IMG/VR virus record: IMGVR_UViG_3300013006_001152
Coordinates: 1 to 45,884 of that record
From: a virus
Length of the DNA: 45,884 bases
Strand: one strand, 5' to 3'
Under the pieces are notes generated by a model. The model worked only from the letters and a program-made list of their open reading frames with translations. It searched no databases and was not told the origin of the DNA. Below, piece after piece: positions 8,985 through 16,582 of this stretch; the stretch's first letter is position 1; each line of letters opens with the position of its first letter. The translations under genes and the position numbers were made by a program.

Positions 8985-9551
8985 TTAATTATATCTTTTA
9001 AATCTTTTAAACATATCAAGTGATTCGTTTAATTTTTCCATAAAATCAGGTAATTCTTCATCATCAACCTCATCTTTAAAACTATCACCAGTAACTTTGT
9101 AATTCATTGGCCCTGCTAAATCTTCAGAGAAATCTCTATCAATATCGTATTCAAACTCCTCATCTAACTCATCAATGTCAATTACAATATCCAATGAATC
9201 ATCATCTTCTTCATTATCATGCAAACCAAGTGATACGTACTCATCATCATTATTTAAATTATCAAATTCACCAGATAAATCAACAGTTCCGTTTTTTAAA
9301 TCCATTGATCCGTCACCAATTCTATCGTGTCTATCGATATCTTCATTAATGTTCATATTTGTATATGGCATAACTTCACCTTTATTGTTTACAGTAATCC
9401 CACCTTTATCGTTTGCAAAATCTTGAACGTATAGTGGTTGTGTATTTGGCTGCTGACCATATTGTGTTACATACCCATCATAAATTGTTTTATGTTTGTC
9501 TAAAATGTCATTTTTTTCTGCTTGGGACATTTTGAAAAAATATTGTGCCAT
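8985..9551 (-). CDS. Acidic tagged protein, unknown
   Basis: 188 residues. M-S-Q-A-E-K-N-D-I-L-D-K-H-K at residues 8-21 is the second leader type (E-x-N-x-I-x-x-x-H), also found at 22407, 23699 and 7849. The body is strongly acidic (many Asp/Glu, for example N-E-E-D-D-D-S-L-D-I). The C-terminus is basic (F-K-R-F-K-R-Y-N). A charge-segregated packaged or scaffold-like protein is possible but not shown. Confidence 0.65.
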   Translation of the reverse strand: MAQYFFKMSQAEKNDILDKHKTIYDGYVTQYGQQPNTQPLYVQDFANDKGGITVNNKGEVMPYTNMNINEDIDRHDRIGDGSMDLKNGTVDLSGEFDNLNNDDEYVSLGLHDNEEDDDSLDIVIDIDELDEEFEYDIDRDFSEDLAGPMNYKVTGDSFKDEVDDEELPDFMEKLNESLDMFKRFKRYN

Positions 9552-9554
9552 ATC

Positions 9555-9857
9555 TTATTTTTTTATTTCTTTGATTATTGCTCTTTTTGTTGTAAAAAAC
9601 ATAAAATTTTCATTTAGGTCTTCTTCACCTTCTTTAACTACTTTTCTCCATTGATCAACATCATCAAGAAGGGCCAAACTTGAGCCATTGTCCCATTTAA
9701 CATAGTAAATTTTACTACCCATTACTTCACTTACTGATTTAACAGTACCAGTTGTTCCCGCTTTTACCGCTGAAAATTGGTCGTCCATATTAACACAAAC
9801 AACTTCGTCACCAACCTCAAGTGGTGCGTTTTTTAAATATTTAATTCTCTTTGCCAT
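9555..9857 (-). CDS. DUF4314-like SH3-fold protein
   Basis: 100 residues. G-D-E-V-V-C-V-N-M-D-D, then G-T-T-G-T-V and V-K-W-D-N-G-S-S-L-A-L-L match the small DUF4314 beta-barrel, a protein of unknown function frequent in phages and plasmids. The C-terminal tail F-F-T-T-K-R-A-I-I-K-E-I-K-K is extra and recalls the T-T-K-R-T-L-L-T-E-S tag of the 541-residue protein. TATATTTG lies within 2 nt upstream of the start, so a leaderless transcript is possible. Confidence 0.65.
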   Translation of the reverse strand: MAKRIKYLKNAPLEVGDEVVCVNMDDQFSAVKAGTTGTVKSVSEVMGSKIYYVKWDNGSSLALLDDVDQWRKVVKEGEEDLNENFMFFTTKRAIIKEIKK

Positions 9858-9890
9858 ACAAATATAAATATAGCGAAATATTTATTTGTT

Positions 9891-10508
9891 ATGAAGATAA
9901 TAATAACAGAATCTCAATATATTAAAATTTTATCAGAAGAAAGACAAAATAACTTATTAGAGAAACTAAAAGACTTAAAATCTTTTTTTAAAAAAGTTAG
10001 TGAAGAAACAAAAAATCAAGTTGGTTTGGATTTAAGTTTTCTAACAACTTGGGGTGTAACTATTGCAGGGTTTGTAAAACCAGTTTCAGATTTTATTGAA
10101 GGTAAATTTCCAGAGATGTCATCTACCGACTTAGCGTTAATATCAACAGGTATAATTTTAACATACTACCATTCAAATAAAGAAATGTTGGGTAAAGTTT
10201 TAAATAAGATAAAAGAAAAAGAACTTGTTTTTGAATTTGATAGTGCATTAAAAGTTGCTGATAAATTAAAAAATGTTTTTTTATCCTTCATTGAAAGTTT
10301 AGCAGTACCAACTTCTAAAATATCAAATATGTTAGCATATACATTTTTAATTCCGATATTACCTGAATTATATGAAGCGGCACAATCTGGAAGTCAAGTT
10401 GACGTTAAAGAAATTATTGAGAGAAGTGTTGCTTTTTTAGTTGTTAGTTTTGGTGGTAATTTTGCAAAAAGATTAATGTTAGAAATTGTAAAAAGATTTA
10501 AATCTTAA
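9891..10508 (+). CDS. ITES-tagged protein with hydrophobic segments
   Basis: 205 residues. Starts with M-K-I-I-I-T-E-S-Q-Y-I-K-I-L-S-E-E, the commonest leader in this window, on the plus strand here. A Lys-rich helix follows, then hydrophobic stretches around residues 50-65 (L-T-T-W-G-V-T-I-A-G-F-V), 80-97 (L-A-L-I-S-T-G-I-I-L-T) and 140-160 (N-M-L-A-Y-T-F-L-I-P-I-L). It could be a membrane-active protein such as a holin-like or pore-forming cargo. The stop overlaps the convergent neighbour by 4 nt. The upstream ATATTTAT element is present. Confidence 0.65.
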   Translation: MKIIITESQYIKILSEERQNNLLEKLKDLKSFFKKVSEETKNQVGLDLSFLTTWGVTIAGFVKPVSDFIEGKFPEMSSTDLALISTGIILTYYHSNKEMLGKVLNKIKEKELVFEFDSALKVADKLKNVFLSFIESLAVPTSKISNMLAYTFLIPILPELYEAAQSGSQVDVKEIIERSVAFLVVSFGGNFAKRLMLEIVKRFKS

Positions 10509-10909
10509 TATTCTTCTCCAACATCATAAAAAATTCCAAATGTTAGTTCTTGAAATTCAGCCCTCCAAATTTTACAATCATAAAATAAAATACCCCTAAG
10601 AGAACTTTTGGTACTTTTTAATTCAAAGGTTGGTGAGATATAAAAACTAGCAGCTCTTGTTAACCTATCTCTTAATTCTGAAATTGTTTTTCCAATTTGT
10701 TCTGGTTCAAAATCACATTCAGAACACTCAACATCATTTAGTTTAAGACTAAATACAATTTCAGAAACTTCGTTATCACCAGATTCGTAAAATTCTTCGA
10801 CCTCCATTTTAAGGTTATTAAGACCGTATTCTGTTAATAACCCAGATCTTGATAAAATAATATTTTTTATTTTTTCTACTTTAGTAGTATATTGTGACGG
10901 AACTCTCAT
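10505..10909 (-). CDS. Unknown protein, 134 residues
   Basis: N-terminus M-R-V-P-S-Q-Y-T-T-K-V-E-K-I-K-N-I-I-L then S-G-L-L-T-E-Y-G-L-N, a divergent tag-like segment. Contains V-E-C-S-E-C-D. No domain recognised. It starts as ATGA overlapping the metalloprotease stop, so the two are probably co-translated, and its 3' end overlaps the convergent plus-strand gene. Confidence 0.6.
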   Translation of the reverse strand: MRVPSQYTTKVEKIKNIILSRSGLLTEYGLNNLKMEVEEFYESGDNEVSEIVFSLKLNDVECSECDFEPEQIGKTISELRDRLTRAASFYISPTFELKSTKSSLRGILFYDCKIWRAEFQELTFGIFYDVGEEY

Positions 10910-11505
10910 TTTCTATAATTTAAAATTTTACTTATAACATCTTGTGCTTGTTCGTTTGTTAGTCTATGAACATCGCCATGCGTTTTAAACCACCTTTTAA
11001 CCACAACATCCATTGGTGTTTTTGTAATCTTTGATAATCTTTTAAATCCAAAGACTTGAGCATCAAGTTCGTGTGGTTGGGTGTAATATTTGTATGGATC
11101 TTCTTCTTCTGGTCCACTTAAATCAAATGTTCCTTTTATTTTTTGATTGATGTGTCTTATTTCGTGAGCAATTATTTCATTTAATTCACCAACCAAATCA
11201 TAGGTCATTCTTGTTTTATTATTTGGGTTATATTCAATTGTTACTTCAATTATGTCTTCATTATGGTAGTAATTGGCATTTACCTTAAAACTTTCAAGAC
11301 TTTCATTTGGTTCTAAAACAACTTCTAAAACAAACGCTTCGCCAAAATTAGGAAATTCGTAAAAATCTTTATCCTCGTCTTTATAGTCCGGAAGATAAAA
11401 TTCACCATCGTTTTCTTTTTTGTATAGTTCAATAATATCTTTAACCAAAGTTCTGATGATTTCTTTTCTTCTACCATCTTCTAATATTAAATCTTTAAAT
11501 TTCAT
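10906..11505 (-). CDS. Zinc metalloprotease (HExxH) with capsid-targeting-like leader
   Basis: 199 residues. H114-E-I-R-H118 is a zincin HExxH site, preceded by a helix (V-G-E-L-N-E-I-I-A). P-H-E-L-D-A-Q (H145-Q150) supplies a plausible third ligand or glutamate, the arrangement of many phage and bacterial small metallopeptidases. The N-terminus M-K-F-K-D-L-I-L-E-D resembles the T4 internal-protein leader M-K-T-Y-Q-E-F-I-A-E, including an [LI]-x-E site. Substrate unknown. If packaged, it could act on host proteins or cell wall early in infection; that is inference. Confidence 0.75.
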   Translation of the reverse strand: MKFKDLILEDGRRKEIIRTLVKDIIELYKKENDGEFYLPDYKDEDKDFYEFPNFGEAFVLEVVLEPNESLESFKVNANYYHNEDIIEVTIEYNPNNKTRMTYDLVGELNEIIAHEIRHINQKIKGTFDLSGPEEEDPYKYYTQPHELDAQVFGFKRLSKITKTPMDVVVKRWFKTHGDVHRLTNEQAQDVISKILNYRK

Positions 11506-11569
11506 AATAATAAATACTTTATTTGATTATAATATAAAATATATCTATTATTTTAATAAAATAAAACAA

Positions 11570-12529
11570 ATGAAAAAAGTATTTGATTTTGATAACATAA
11601 CATTATTACCAAATTTTAGTCGTGTTGAAAGTAGGACTGAATGTGAAACAAGTTGTAAGTTTGGTGATCACACATTTAAACTACCGGTCGTTCCTGCAAA
11701 TATGGAAAGTATTATTGATGTTGATTTGGTAATTAAACTTGCAAAAGAAGGGTATTTCTACATTCTACATAGATTTAATATTGATGAGGTTGCATTTGTT
11801 AAAATGATGAAGGATATGAATTTAATTACATCAATTTCTGTTGGGGTAAATGAAGATTCGTATAATCTTATTAATGAACTTGTATCAGAAGACCTAATAC
11901 CACACTTTATCACTGTTGATATTGCTCACGGACATTGTATTAAGATGAAAAAAATGATTAAATACATCAAAAGTAAAATGTCTAACGTGTTTTTAATTGG
12001 TGGTAATGTATGTACACCAGAAGCTGTTGAGGATTTAACTGACTGGGGTTGTGACGCTATTAAATGTGGTATTGGTGGTGGTTCTGCATGTACAACATAC
12101 CACTCAACTGGGTTTGGTAATCGTGGATGGCAGGCTAGTATGATAAAAAAATGTGCTAAAATCTCAAAGGTTCCAATTATTGCCGATGGGTCTATAAAGG
12201 AACATTGTGATATTGTTAAAAGTTTAGTTTTAGGAGCGTCAATGGTTATGGTTGGTGGTATGCTTGCTGGGTATGATGAATCACCGGGTAGTTTAATTGA
12301 AGAGGGGCCCAAGAAATATAAAGAGTTCTGGGGTAGTGCATCATCGTCACAATCTGGAAAAACTAATAGGGTTGAGGGTATTAAAAAATTAATTCCGTAT
12401 AAAAATCAATCTATTTTTAATAAGTTAACTGAAGTTGAGGAATCTTTACAAAGTGCGATTTCGTATGCTGGTGGTAATCCTAGTGATTTATCTTGTTTAA
12501 ACACTATTAAATACGTTACGCGGACGTAA
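11570..12529 (+). CDS. guaC: GMP reductase
   Basis: 319 residues from ATG 11570; an in-frame upstream extension is AT-rich and non-homologous. This is an IMPDH/GMPR-family TIM barrel without CBS domains. Motifs: F-D-N-I-T-L-L-P near the N-terminus, P-A-N-M-E-S, G-G-N-V-C-T-P, G-I-G-G-G-S-A-C174-T-T with catalytic Cys174, I-I-A-D-G-S-I (phosphate site), G-S-A-S near 256 and V-E-G. The C-terminus L-Q-S-A-I-S-Y-A-G-G follows the short bacterial (Bacillus-type) GMP reductases. It converts GMP to IMP with NADPH, releasing ammonia. In a phage it would shift purine pools from guanine toward adenine nucleotides, which suits an AT-rich genome; that reading is inference. The last 14 nt overlap the convergent transpeptidase gene. 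Confidence 0.85.
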   Translation: MKKVFDFDNITLLPNFSRVESRTECETSCKFGDHTFKLPVVPANMESIIDVDLVIKLAKEGYFYILHRFNIDEVAFVKMMKDMNLITSISVGVNEDSYNLINELVSEDLIPHFITVDIAHGHCIKMKKMIKYIKSKMSNVFLIGGNVCTPEAVEDLTDWGCDAIKCGIGGGSACTTYHSTGFGNRGWQASMIKKCAKISKVPIIADGSIKEHCDIVKSLVLGASMVMVGGMLAGYDESPGSLIEEGPKKYKEFWGSASSSQSGKTNRVEGIKKLIPYKNQSIFNKLTEVEESLQSAISYAGGNPSDLSCLNTIKYVTRT

Positions 12530-13394
12530 TATTTGAATTGTCAACATTTGATGAATTTTTAACTAAGTAGTCTTTATCGCCTAAACTAAAAATTTTATAT
12601 TTGGATATATCAATTCCCATATTATCTAATTTATCTAAAAAACTTGTTGGTAAATTTATACAACCACTAGATAAATCTAAATTAGTATCTTTAGTAAGTG
12701 TTGTACCATTTACACACTTAAAAGCATCAATTCTTTCTTTAGTATCTTTAACTCCGTGTATTGCCGGAACTAATTCTTTACCATAGTCATCAAAAAAGGA
12801 CCAAAGATTTTTTTTTGGGTCTTCTGGTGTTCCAGCACCAGTATATTGTTTATATGTTTGTCCTGGTCCGGCGTTAAACGTACCACTAGGTGCAAATCTA
12901 CCTCCGACTCTTGATATTGGGTCATCAAGACCGAATTTAACTCTTTCATCATAACTCATTTTAGACCAATCTTCAAATTCTTTAGTTGGTTTGTCTTTTC
13001 CCATAATTGCTAAAGTCCCAGTTAAATATGTTCCACCATTATCAAAAAAATATACCGTATTTTTAACCTGGTCTATTATTAACCAAGGTTTGTCTTGGTA
13101 ATTTGGTCTTATAGTATTTAAAGCAACTTGACAAGCAGACCTAATCTCAAGATTTTCATTTTGATCTTTATTTTTTACATTCTGTAATATTTCTTTTGCT
13201 TTAATTGTTAAAGCTTCAGAAACTTTATTAACGTCATTACCATATTTAGACATTATCCCATTATAGTCACTTAAAGTATTTTTATAAACATCACTAAAAG
13301 TACAACCAGTTGTATTTTCTTGTTCGGTTAACAAACCATAAAGTTTTTTTATTTGGTTTCTTTCACCCTCTGTTATAATAAATCTTTTAGACAT
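12516..13394 (-). CDS. L,D-transpeptidase (YkuD-like), ITEG-tagged
   Basis: 292 residues. Leader M-S-K-R-F-I-I-T-E-G-E-R-N-Q-I-K-K-L-Y (mix of the two leader types). The YkuD fold begins near residue 103 (W-L-I-I-D-Q-V-K-N-T-V-Y-F-F). The catalytic pair is A-I-H213-G and S-S-G-C245-I-N. P-S-G-T-F at 169-173 is also typical. These enzymes form or exchange 3-3 crosslinks in peptidoglycan. A second, clearly homologous copy lies at 33351-34655. Phage-borne L,D-transpeptidases could reseal or reshape the wall around the entry site; this is inference. Confidence 0.85.
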   Translation of the reverse strand: MSKRFIITEGERNQIKKLYGLLTEQENTTGCTFSDVYKNTLSDYNGIMSKYGNDVNKVSEALTIKAKEILQNVKNKDQNENLEIRSACQVALNTIRPNYQDKPWLIIDQVKNTVYFFDNGGTYLTGTLAIMGKDKPTKEFEDWSKMSYDERVKFGLDDPISRVGGRFAPSGTFNAGPGQTYKQYTGAGTPEDPKKNLWSFFDDYGKELVPAIHGVKDTKERIDAFKCVNGTTLTKDTNLDLSSGCINLPTSFLDKLDNMGIDISKYKIFSLGDKDYLVKNSSNVDNSNITSA

Positions 13395-13395
13395 T

Positions 13396-14070
13396 TTAAT
13401 ATTCTTTAATTTTTACAATTAAATCTCCACTACCCTTTATTACTCTATGATAAACACCTTTTGGTATAAATATTGTTTGACCTTCCTTTAATGGTTTTGG
13501 AATATCATTATCCATCTGTAACATCCAGTTATTAGATTTTACAACTTTAACTTTCCTATCTTGTTTATCAAAATGCCATTTTAATTCACCACTATTAATA
13601 CTTTCTTTAAACAATCTAATTTTAATTCCATTTTTTTCTTCTTGGACAAAAGGCAGTTTATCTTCGTTTACAGAATCTTCAACAACATAATCCAAATCAT
13701 ATAAAGGTCTTTTATTAAAATTAAGCCCAAGACGAAACTTTTCTGATTTATACCCCAACCAGTCACCTTCCTGTAATTGTAAAAAACTTCTACCTTTTAA
13801 AAAGATTAAATCTTCAATAAAATTAATGTTTTCCAAATAATCATTTTGTTCAGAATCAATAAAAAAACTTACAGTAGCTTGTGAATCTAATAAATCTTCT
13901 TTAGGTATTGCCTCATAAATAGAATTTTTTGGTCGTACTGAAATACCATATAATTTAAATTTTATTTTTTTTTGATACTTGTCATAAACAATAGGTTCAA
14001 CAACTTCTTTTAAAAAGTGGTTGAATATTTTTACATATCTACGGTTAATGAATCTTTCGTATGGTTTCAT
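13396..14070 (-). CDS. Phage protein with C-terminal cupin-like domain
   Basis: 224 residues. The C-terminal 65 residues are cupin-like: E-L-K-W-H-F-D, K-V-V-K-S-N-N-W-M-L-Q-M-D-N, E-G-Q-T-I-F-I-P-K-G-V-Y-H-R-V-I-K-G. The two His-containing motifs fit a metal or small-ligand binding double-stranded beta-helix; similar cupin tails occur in T4-like marine phages. The N-terminal 150 residues are unrecognised. The N-terminus K-I-F-N-H-F-L-K-E-V-V-E-P is a possible leader. The gene sits between a transpeptidase and a DUF5872-like gene with only a few bases between them, so they are probably one operon. Confidence 0.65.
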   Translation of the reverse strand: MKPYERFINRRYVKIFNHFLKEVVEPIVYDKYQKKIKFKLYGISVRPKNSIYEAIPKEDLLDSQATVSFFIDSEQNDYLENINFIEDLIFLKGRSFLQLQEGDWLGYKSEKFRLGLNFNKRPLYDLDYVVEDSVNEDKLPFVQEEKNGIKIRLFKESINSGELKWHFDKQDRKVKVVKSNNWMLQMDNDIPKPLKEGQTIFIPKGVYHRVIKGSGDLIVKIKEY

Positions 14071-14076
14071 AATGTA

Positions 14077-14691
14077 TTACCAGTTTCTGGATGATTTAAG
14101 CCCTAATTTTTTTGCGTATCTCCCAACATTACAAGACCAGTATCCTGCTGTAGTTCTATCTTTTTTCTGATCACATTTATGTCTAGCTCTAAATGATTTT
14201 GCTCTTGCTTTATTTGCGTTTTTAACCCTTAAGTTAGGATCCCCAAATGTAACTTTTTTAACCCCGCCACCTGGTGTTTTAACATATACAGCAAATTTCT
14301 TTGGTCCGCCTGGCGTCCTAAAAGGACTTCCAAGATTTACCTTCTTCCCTCTATGTACTGCTTCACTAATTGTTTCTTTTATTTCAAATGGAACATCTAA
14401 CCAAACTATCTTTCCATTATCAAGAGTTACAGATTCACCTAAATTACTTTCAACAAGCCATAAGTCTTCATCGTTAACATCCATTAAACCATTATTATAA
14501 AGGGTTCTAACTTCATTAATTAATTCAAAATAAGAAGGTGAAAAAATTCTAAAGACATTTTCAGACAAAGACAATCTATTGTTTAGATGGTATTTTAAAT
14601 TTTCTGATATATTTACAGATTCTTTAAGAATCATAGGGTGATTTATTTCTTCATTTATAATTCTTTTTATAATATTGTCTAACATAATCAA
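14077..14691 (-). CDS. DUF5872-like basic protein with leader
   Basis: 204 residues. The N-terminus M-L-D-N-I-I-K-R-I-I-N-E-E is a leader with an I-x-E site. The C-terminal 90 residues contain K-K-V-N-L-G-S-P-F-R-T-P-G-G-P-K-K-F-A-V-Y, F-G-D-P-N-L, R-A-R-H-K-C-D, and Y-W-S-C, a small basic cysteine module that I associate with DUF5872, found in marine T4-like phages near head genes. The Cys/His pattern could bind zinc or nucleic acid. The N-terminal half is unrecognised. A head-interior DNA-associated protein is plausible. Confidence 0.65.
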   Translation of the reverse strand: MIMLDNIIKRIINEEINHPMILKESVNISENLKYHLNNRLSLSENVFRIFSPSYFELINEVRTLYNNGLMDVNDEDLWLVESNLGESVTLDNGKIVWLDVPFEIKETISEAVHRGKKVNLGSPFRTPGGPKKFAVYVKTPGGGVKKVTFGDPNLRVKNANKARAKSFRARHKCDQKKDRTTAGYWSCNVGRYAKKLGLKSSRNW

Positions 14692-14763
14692 CTATTTAGA
14701 TATTTATTAATATAAATACATTAAAATTGATTAAATAAAACATATTTATTTTAAAATAATCAT

Positions 14764-15315
14764 ATGAAAAAAATAAGATTAACAGAAAGTGAGCTTGTTG
14801 CTTTAATTGAAAAGGTAATTAAAGAAAACGGTGATGTTCAAATGGGTGGTGAACAAAAAGAAAATAAGAAAAAAGAACCACCAAAACCTAGGTGTATGGA
14901 AGAAAATATGATTCCATTAGATGAAATGGTTGGTCAGGCTGATGAATACGTTAAATACGCACCAGGTGTTTCGAAAAGAAGGATGGGCGTAAACTCAATG
15001 GTTGATACTTTAGGTATTTTAAATAACTTAAGACTTTTCAAGGATGTAAAAGATGGTGGTGCGCATTTAGCTTACGATATGATGAATAATCTTAATAGAT
15101 TTAGAAATAAAAACTACCACGACGAAACAACCGGTGATTGTCATAAAGCAATGGATAAGATTATTGAATTATATAAAGAAAATGAACACGGAACTGAATT
15201 AGTTAAGGATATTGAAAGGGTTTTAGCACTACAAACTAAAGATGATGAATATACACCATCACCCAGAGCTAAAGAATATCTTAAACAATGTGTAAACCTT
15301 GTAAAAGGACAATAA
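14764..15315 (+). CDS. LTES-tagged protein, unknown
   Basis: 183 residues. Leader M-K-K-I-R-L-T-E-S-E-L-V-A-L-I-E-K-V-I-K-E-N is one of the clearest examples, with L-T-E and I-K-E sites. The body is helical and charged, with K-P-R-C-M-E-E-N-M and D-C-H-K-A-M-D-K-I; no domain recognised. It is an independent plus-strand unit with ATATTTAT upstream and a palindrome plus terminator directly downstream. Confidence 0.7.
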   Translation: MKKIRLTESELVALIEKVIKENGDVQMGGEQKENKKKEPPKPRCMEENMIPLDEMVGQADEYVKYAPGVSKRRMGVNSMVDTLGILNNLRLFKDVKDGGAHLAYDMMNNLNRFRNKNYHDETTGDCHKAMDKIIELYKENEHGTELVKDIERVLALQTKDDEYTPSPRAKEYLKQCVNLVKGQ

Positions 15316-15332
15316 AAGTTTTTCTTAGGATC

Positions 15333-15350
15333 GTTACCGTTAACGGTAAC
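15333..15350. repeat. Perfect 18-bp palindrome
   Basis: GTTACCGTTAACGGTAAC is a perfect palindrome, GC-richer than its surroundings, 17 bp after a stop codon and 7 bp before a terminator. It could be a dimeric-protein operator or a second hairpin. Confidence 0.8.
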
Positions 15351-15352
15351 AC

Positions 15353-15385
15353 AAAAAGGGACAATTCGCTACTGTCCCTTTTTTT
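15353..15385 (+). terminator. Rho-independent terminator
   Basis: GGGACA (15358-15363), 9-nt loop, TGTCCC (15373-15378), then seven T. The stem can be extended by A/T pairs on both sides. It ends the LTES-tagged gene. Confidence 0.9.
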
Positions 15386-15418
15386 ATTTTAAAGATATTT
15401 ATAAATAAAACAATTACG

Positions 15419-15649
15419 ATGAAAAATTATTGGAAACCAACCCCAAAAAAATGGAGAAGATTAGGAGATTCATTATTAGCTGTAGCAACCATTATTGCAG
15501 TAGGCGGTATTTGGCAATATGATAGTCTAAAAGAAATTTTTACACCACAAGAATTAAAGATTATGATAATATCGTCAATCATTTCTGGTGTTGTAGGTAA
15601 ATTTTTAACAAACTTTTTTAAAGAAGATGAAAAAGAATCTCAAGAATAA
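15419..15649 (+). CDS. Two-TM small membrane protein, holin candidate
   Basis: 76 residues. A basic N-terminus (M-K-N-Y-W-K-P-T-P-K-K-W-R-R) precedes TM1 (L-L-A-V-A-T-I-I-A-V-G-G-I) and TM2 (I-M-I-I-S-S-I-I-S-G-V-V-G-K-F). The tail is highly charged (K-E-D-E-K-E-S-Q-E). Size, two segments and the charged C-terminus fit class II-type phage holins, and similar proteins occur in flavobacterial phages as far as I can tell. The cell-wall enzymes elsewhere in the window would fit a lysis role, but no endolysin is adjacent. Confidence 0.6.
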   Translation: MKNYWKPTPKKWRRLGDSLLAVATIIAVGGIWQYDSLKEIFTPQELKIMIISSIISGVVGKFLTNFFKEDEKESQE

Positions 15650-15679
15650 GTATTAATAAAATTTTTAAAAAAATTTTAT

Positions 15680-15687
15680 TATATTTG
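15680..15687 (+). promoter_or_regulatory. Bacteroidetes -7 element
   Basis: TATATTTG (TAnnTTTG) lies 6 nt before the ATG of the 51-codon gene. With a TSS a few bases downstream the mRNA would be nearly leaderless. A -33 TTG is not clear. Confidence 0.45.
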
Positions 15688-15693
15688 TATTCT

Positions 15694-15849
15694 ATGAGTG
15701 ATAAGAAAGTTAAAAAACCGATTGAACATAAGAGATTTGAAAGGGTAATTACCTTTGAAGATAGTATTATTATCTGGAAATATGACAATCATAAGACAAA
15801 TACTGGACCATACGAGGTAGAAATCAAACAAGTGAAGAAAAAAGGTTAA
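15694..15849 (+). CDS. Small basic protein, 51 residues
   Basis: ATG 15694 to TAA 15847-15849. Sequence begins M-S-D-K-K-V-K-K-P-I-E-H-K-R-F-E-R-V-I and ends V-K-K-K-G, with a beta-prone middle (I-I-I-W-K-Y). It lies in a gap between the holin candidate and the ART-like gene on the same strand and has a TAnnTTTG box directly upstream. Function unknown. Confidence 0.55.
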   Translation: MSDKKVKKPIEHKRFERVITFEDSIIIWKYDNHKTNTGPYEVEIKQVKKKG

Positions 15850-15866
15850 TTATAGTATTTATTTAT

Positions 15867-16310
15867 ATGAAGTTATTACCCATTTTAAGTGAAATAATAG
15901 ACAAAAAAGCCCTCATTTCGGTCTTAAAATCAATGGATTATAGTGAAAAAGAAGCTAAAAATGAGCTAAAAGACCACCTAAATAGGGTAAAAAACCTTCC
16001 AGAAACACTAATTGGGTACCGAATTTTGGCTGTAAATGACAAAAAAGACATCAATTTAGACGAAATTGGGTCACATTTTGGTGAAAATAAGGTAGAATTA
16101 CTGTCAAATCACTCATTTTGTACCGGTTGTGGTGAAAAATACTTCCTAATTACAGCAAAAATACCAAAAAAAGAGGTAGATTTACAAGAAATGCTTAAAA
16201 ATAACATACTTTATCCCAATGAATTGGAAATTACAGTAAAAAATAAGGGAAAAAACGTAAAAATTGTTAAAATTGAAGAAATTAATGCCAAAAATGACTA
16301 CTTTTTATAG
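15867..16310 (+). CDS. Tagged protein, possible ADP-ribosyltransferase fold
   Basis: 147 residues. Leader-like M-K-L-L-P-I-L-S-E-I-I. Then I-G-Y-R-I-L-A-V (Arg on the first strand), D-E-I-G-S-H-F, C-T-G-C-G, F-L-I-T-A-K-I-P, and N-E-L-E-I-T-V near residue 125, which fits the E-x-E strand of ART enzymes. The order matches small ART-like phage proteins I know from marine phages, but the canonical S-T-S motif is not visible, so activity is uncertain. T4 packages the ART Alt in its head with a similar leader, which makes the combination interesting. The 3' end overlaps the convergent gene by 13 nt. Confidence 0.55.
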   Translation: MKLLPILSEIIDKKALISVLKSMDYSEKEAKNELKDHLNRVKNLPETLIGYRILAVNDKKDINLDEIGSHFGENKVELLSNHSFCTGCGEKYFLITAKIPKKEVDLQEMLKNNILYPNELEITVKNKGKNVKIVKIEEINAKNDYFL

Positions 16311-16528
16311 TTTTTCTTCATTAAATCATTAAAAATACTCATTTGTTGTTTAATATTGTCTAAATTTGGTAATTTTTGACTATTAAATGGTGAATTATTC
16401 ATATTTTTAACCATTTTAAACATATTTACCAAATTTTTTCCGAATTTTTTCCAAAAAACGTATCCTAAAACCCCAAAAATAGTTAATTGTACTACTAAAA
16501 TTAATAATAATATGGTTACAAGTGTCAT
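16298..16528 (-). CDS. Single-TM small membrane protein
   Basis: 76 residues. One N-terminal TM helix (T-I-L-L-L-I-L-V-V-Q-L-T-I-F-G-V-L-G) followed by a basic, Met/Asn-rich cytoplasmic tail. No family recognised. Convergent and overlapping with the ART-like gene. Confidence 0.55.
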   Translation of the reverse strand: MTLVTILLLILVVQLTIFGVLGYVFWKKFGKNLVNMFKMVKNMNNSPFNSQKLPNLDNIKQQMSIFNDLMKKNYKK

Positions 16529-16582
16529 AATTTAATTGTTTTACACAAAAAATAACAATTTTAAAAGAAATTGTCAATAATA

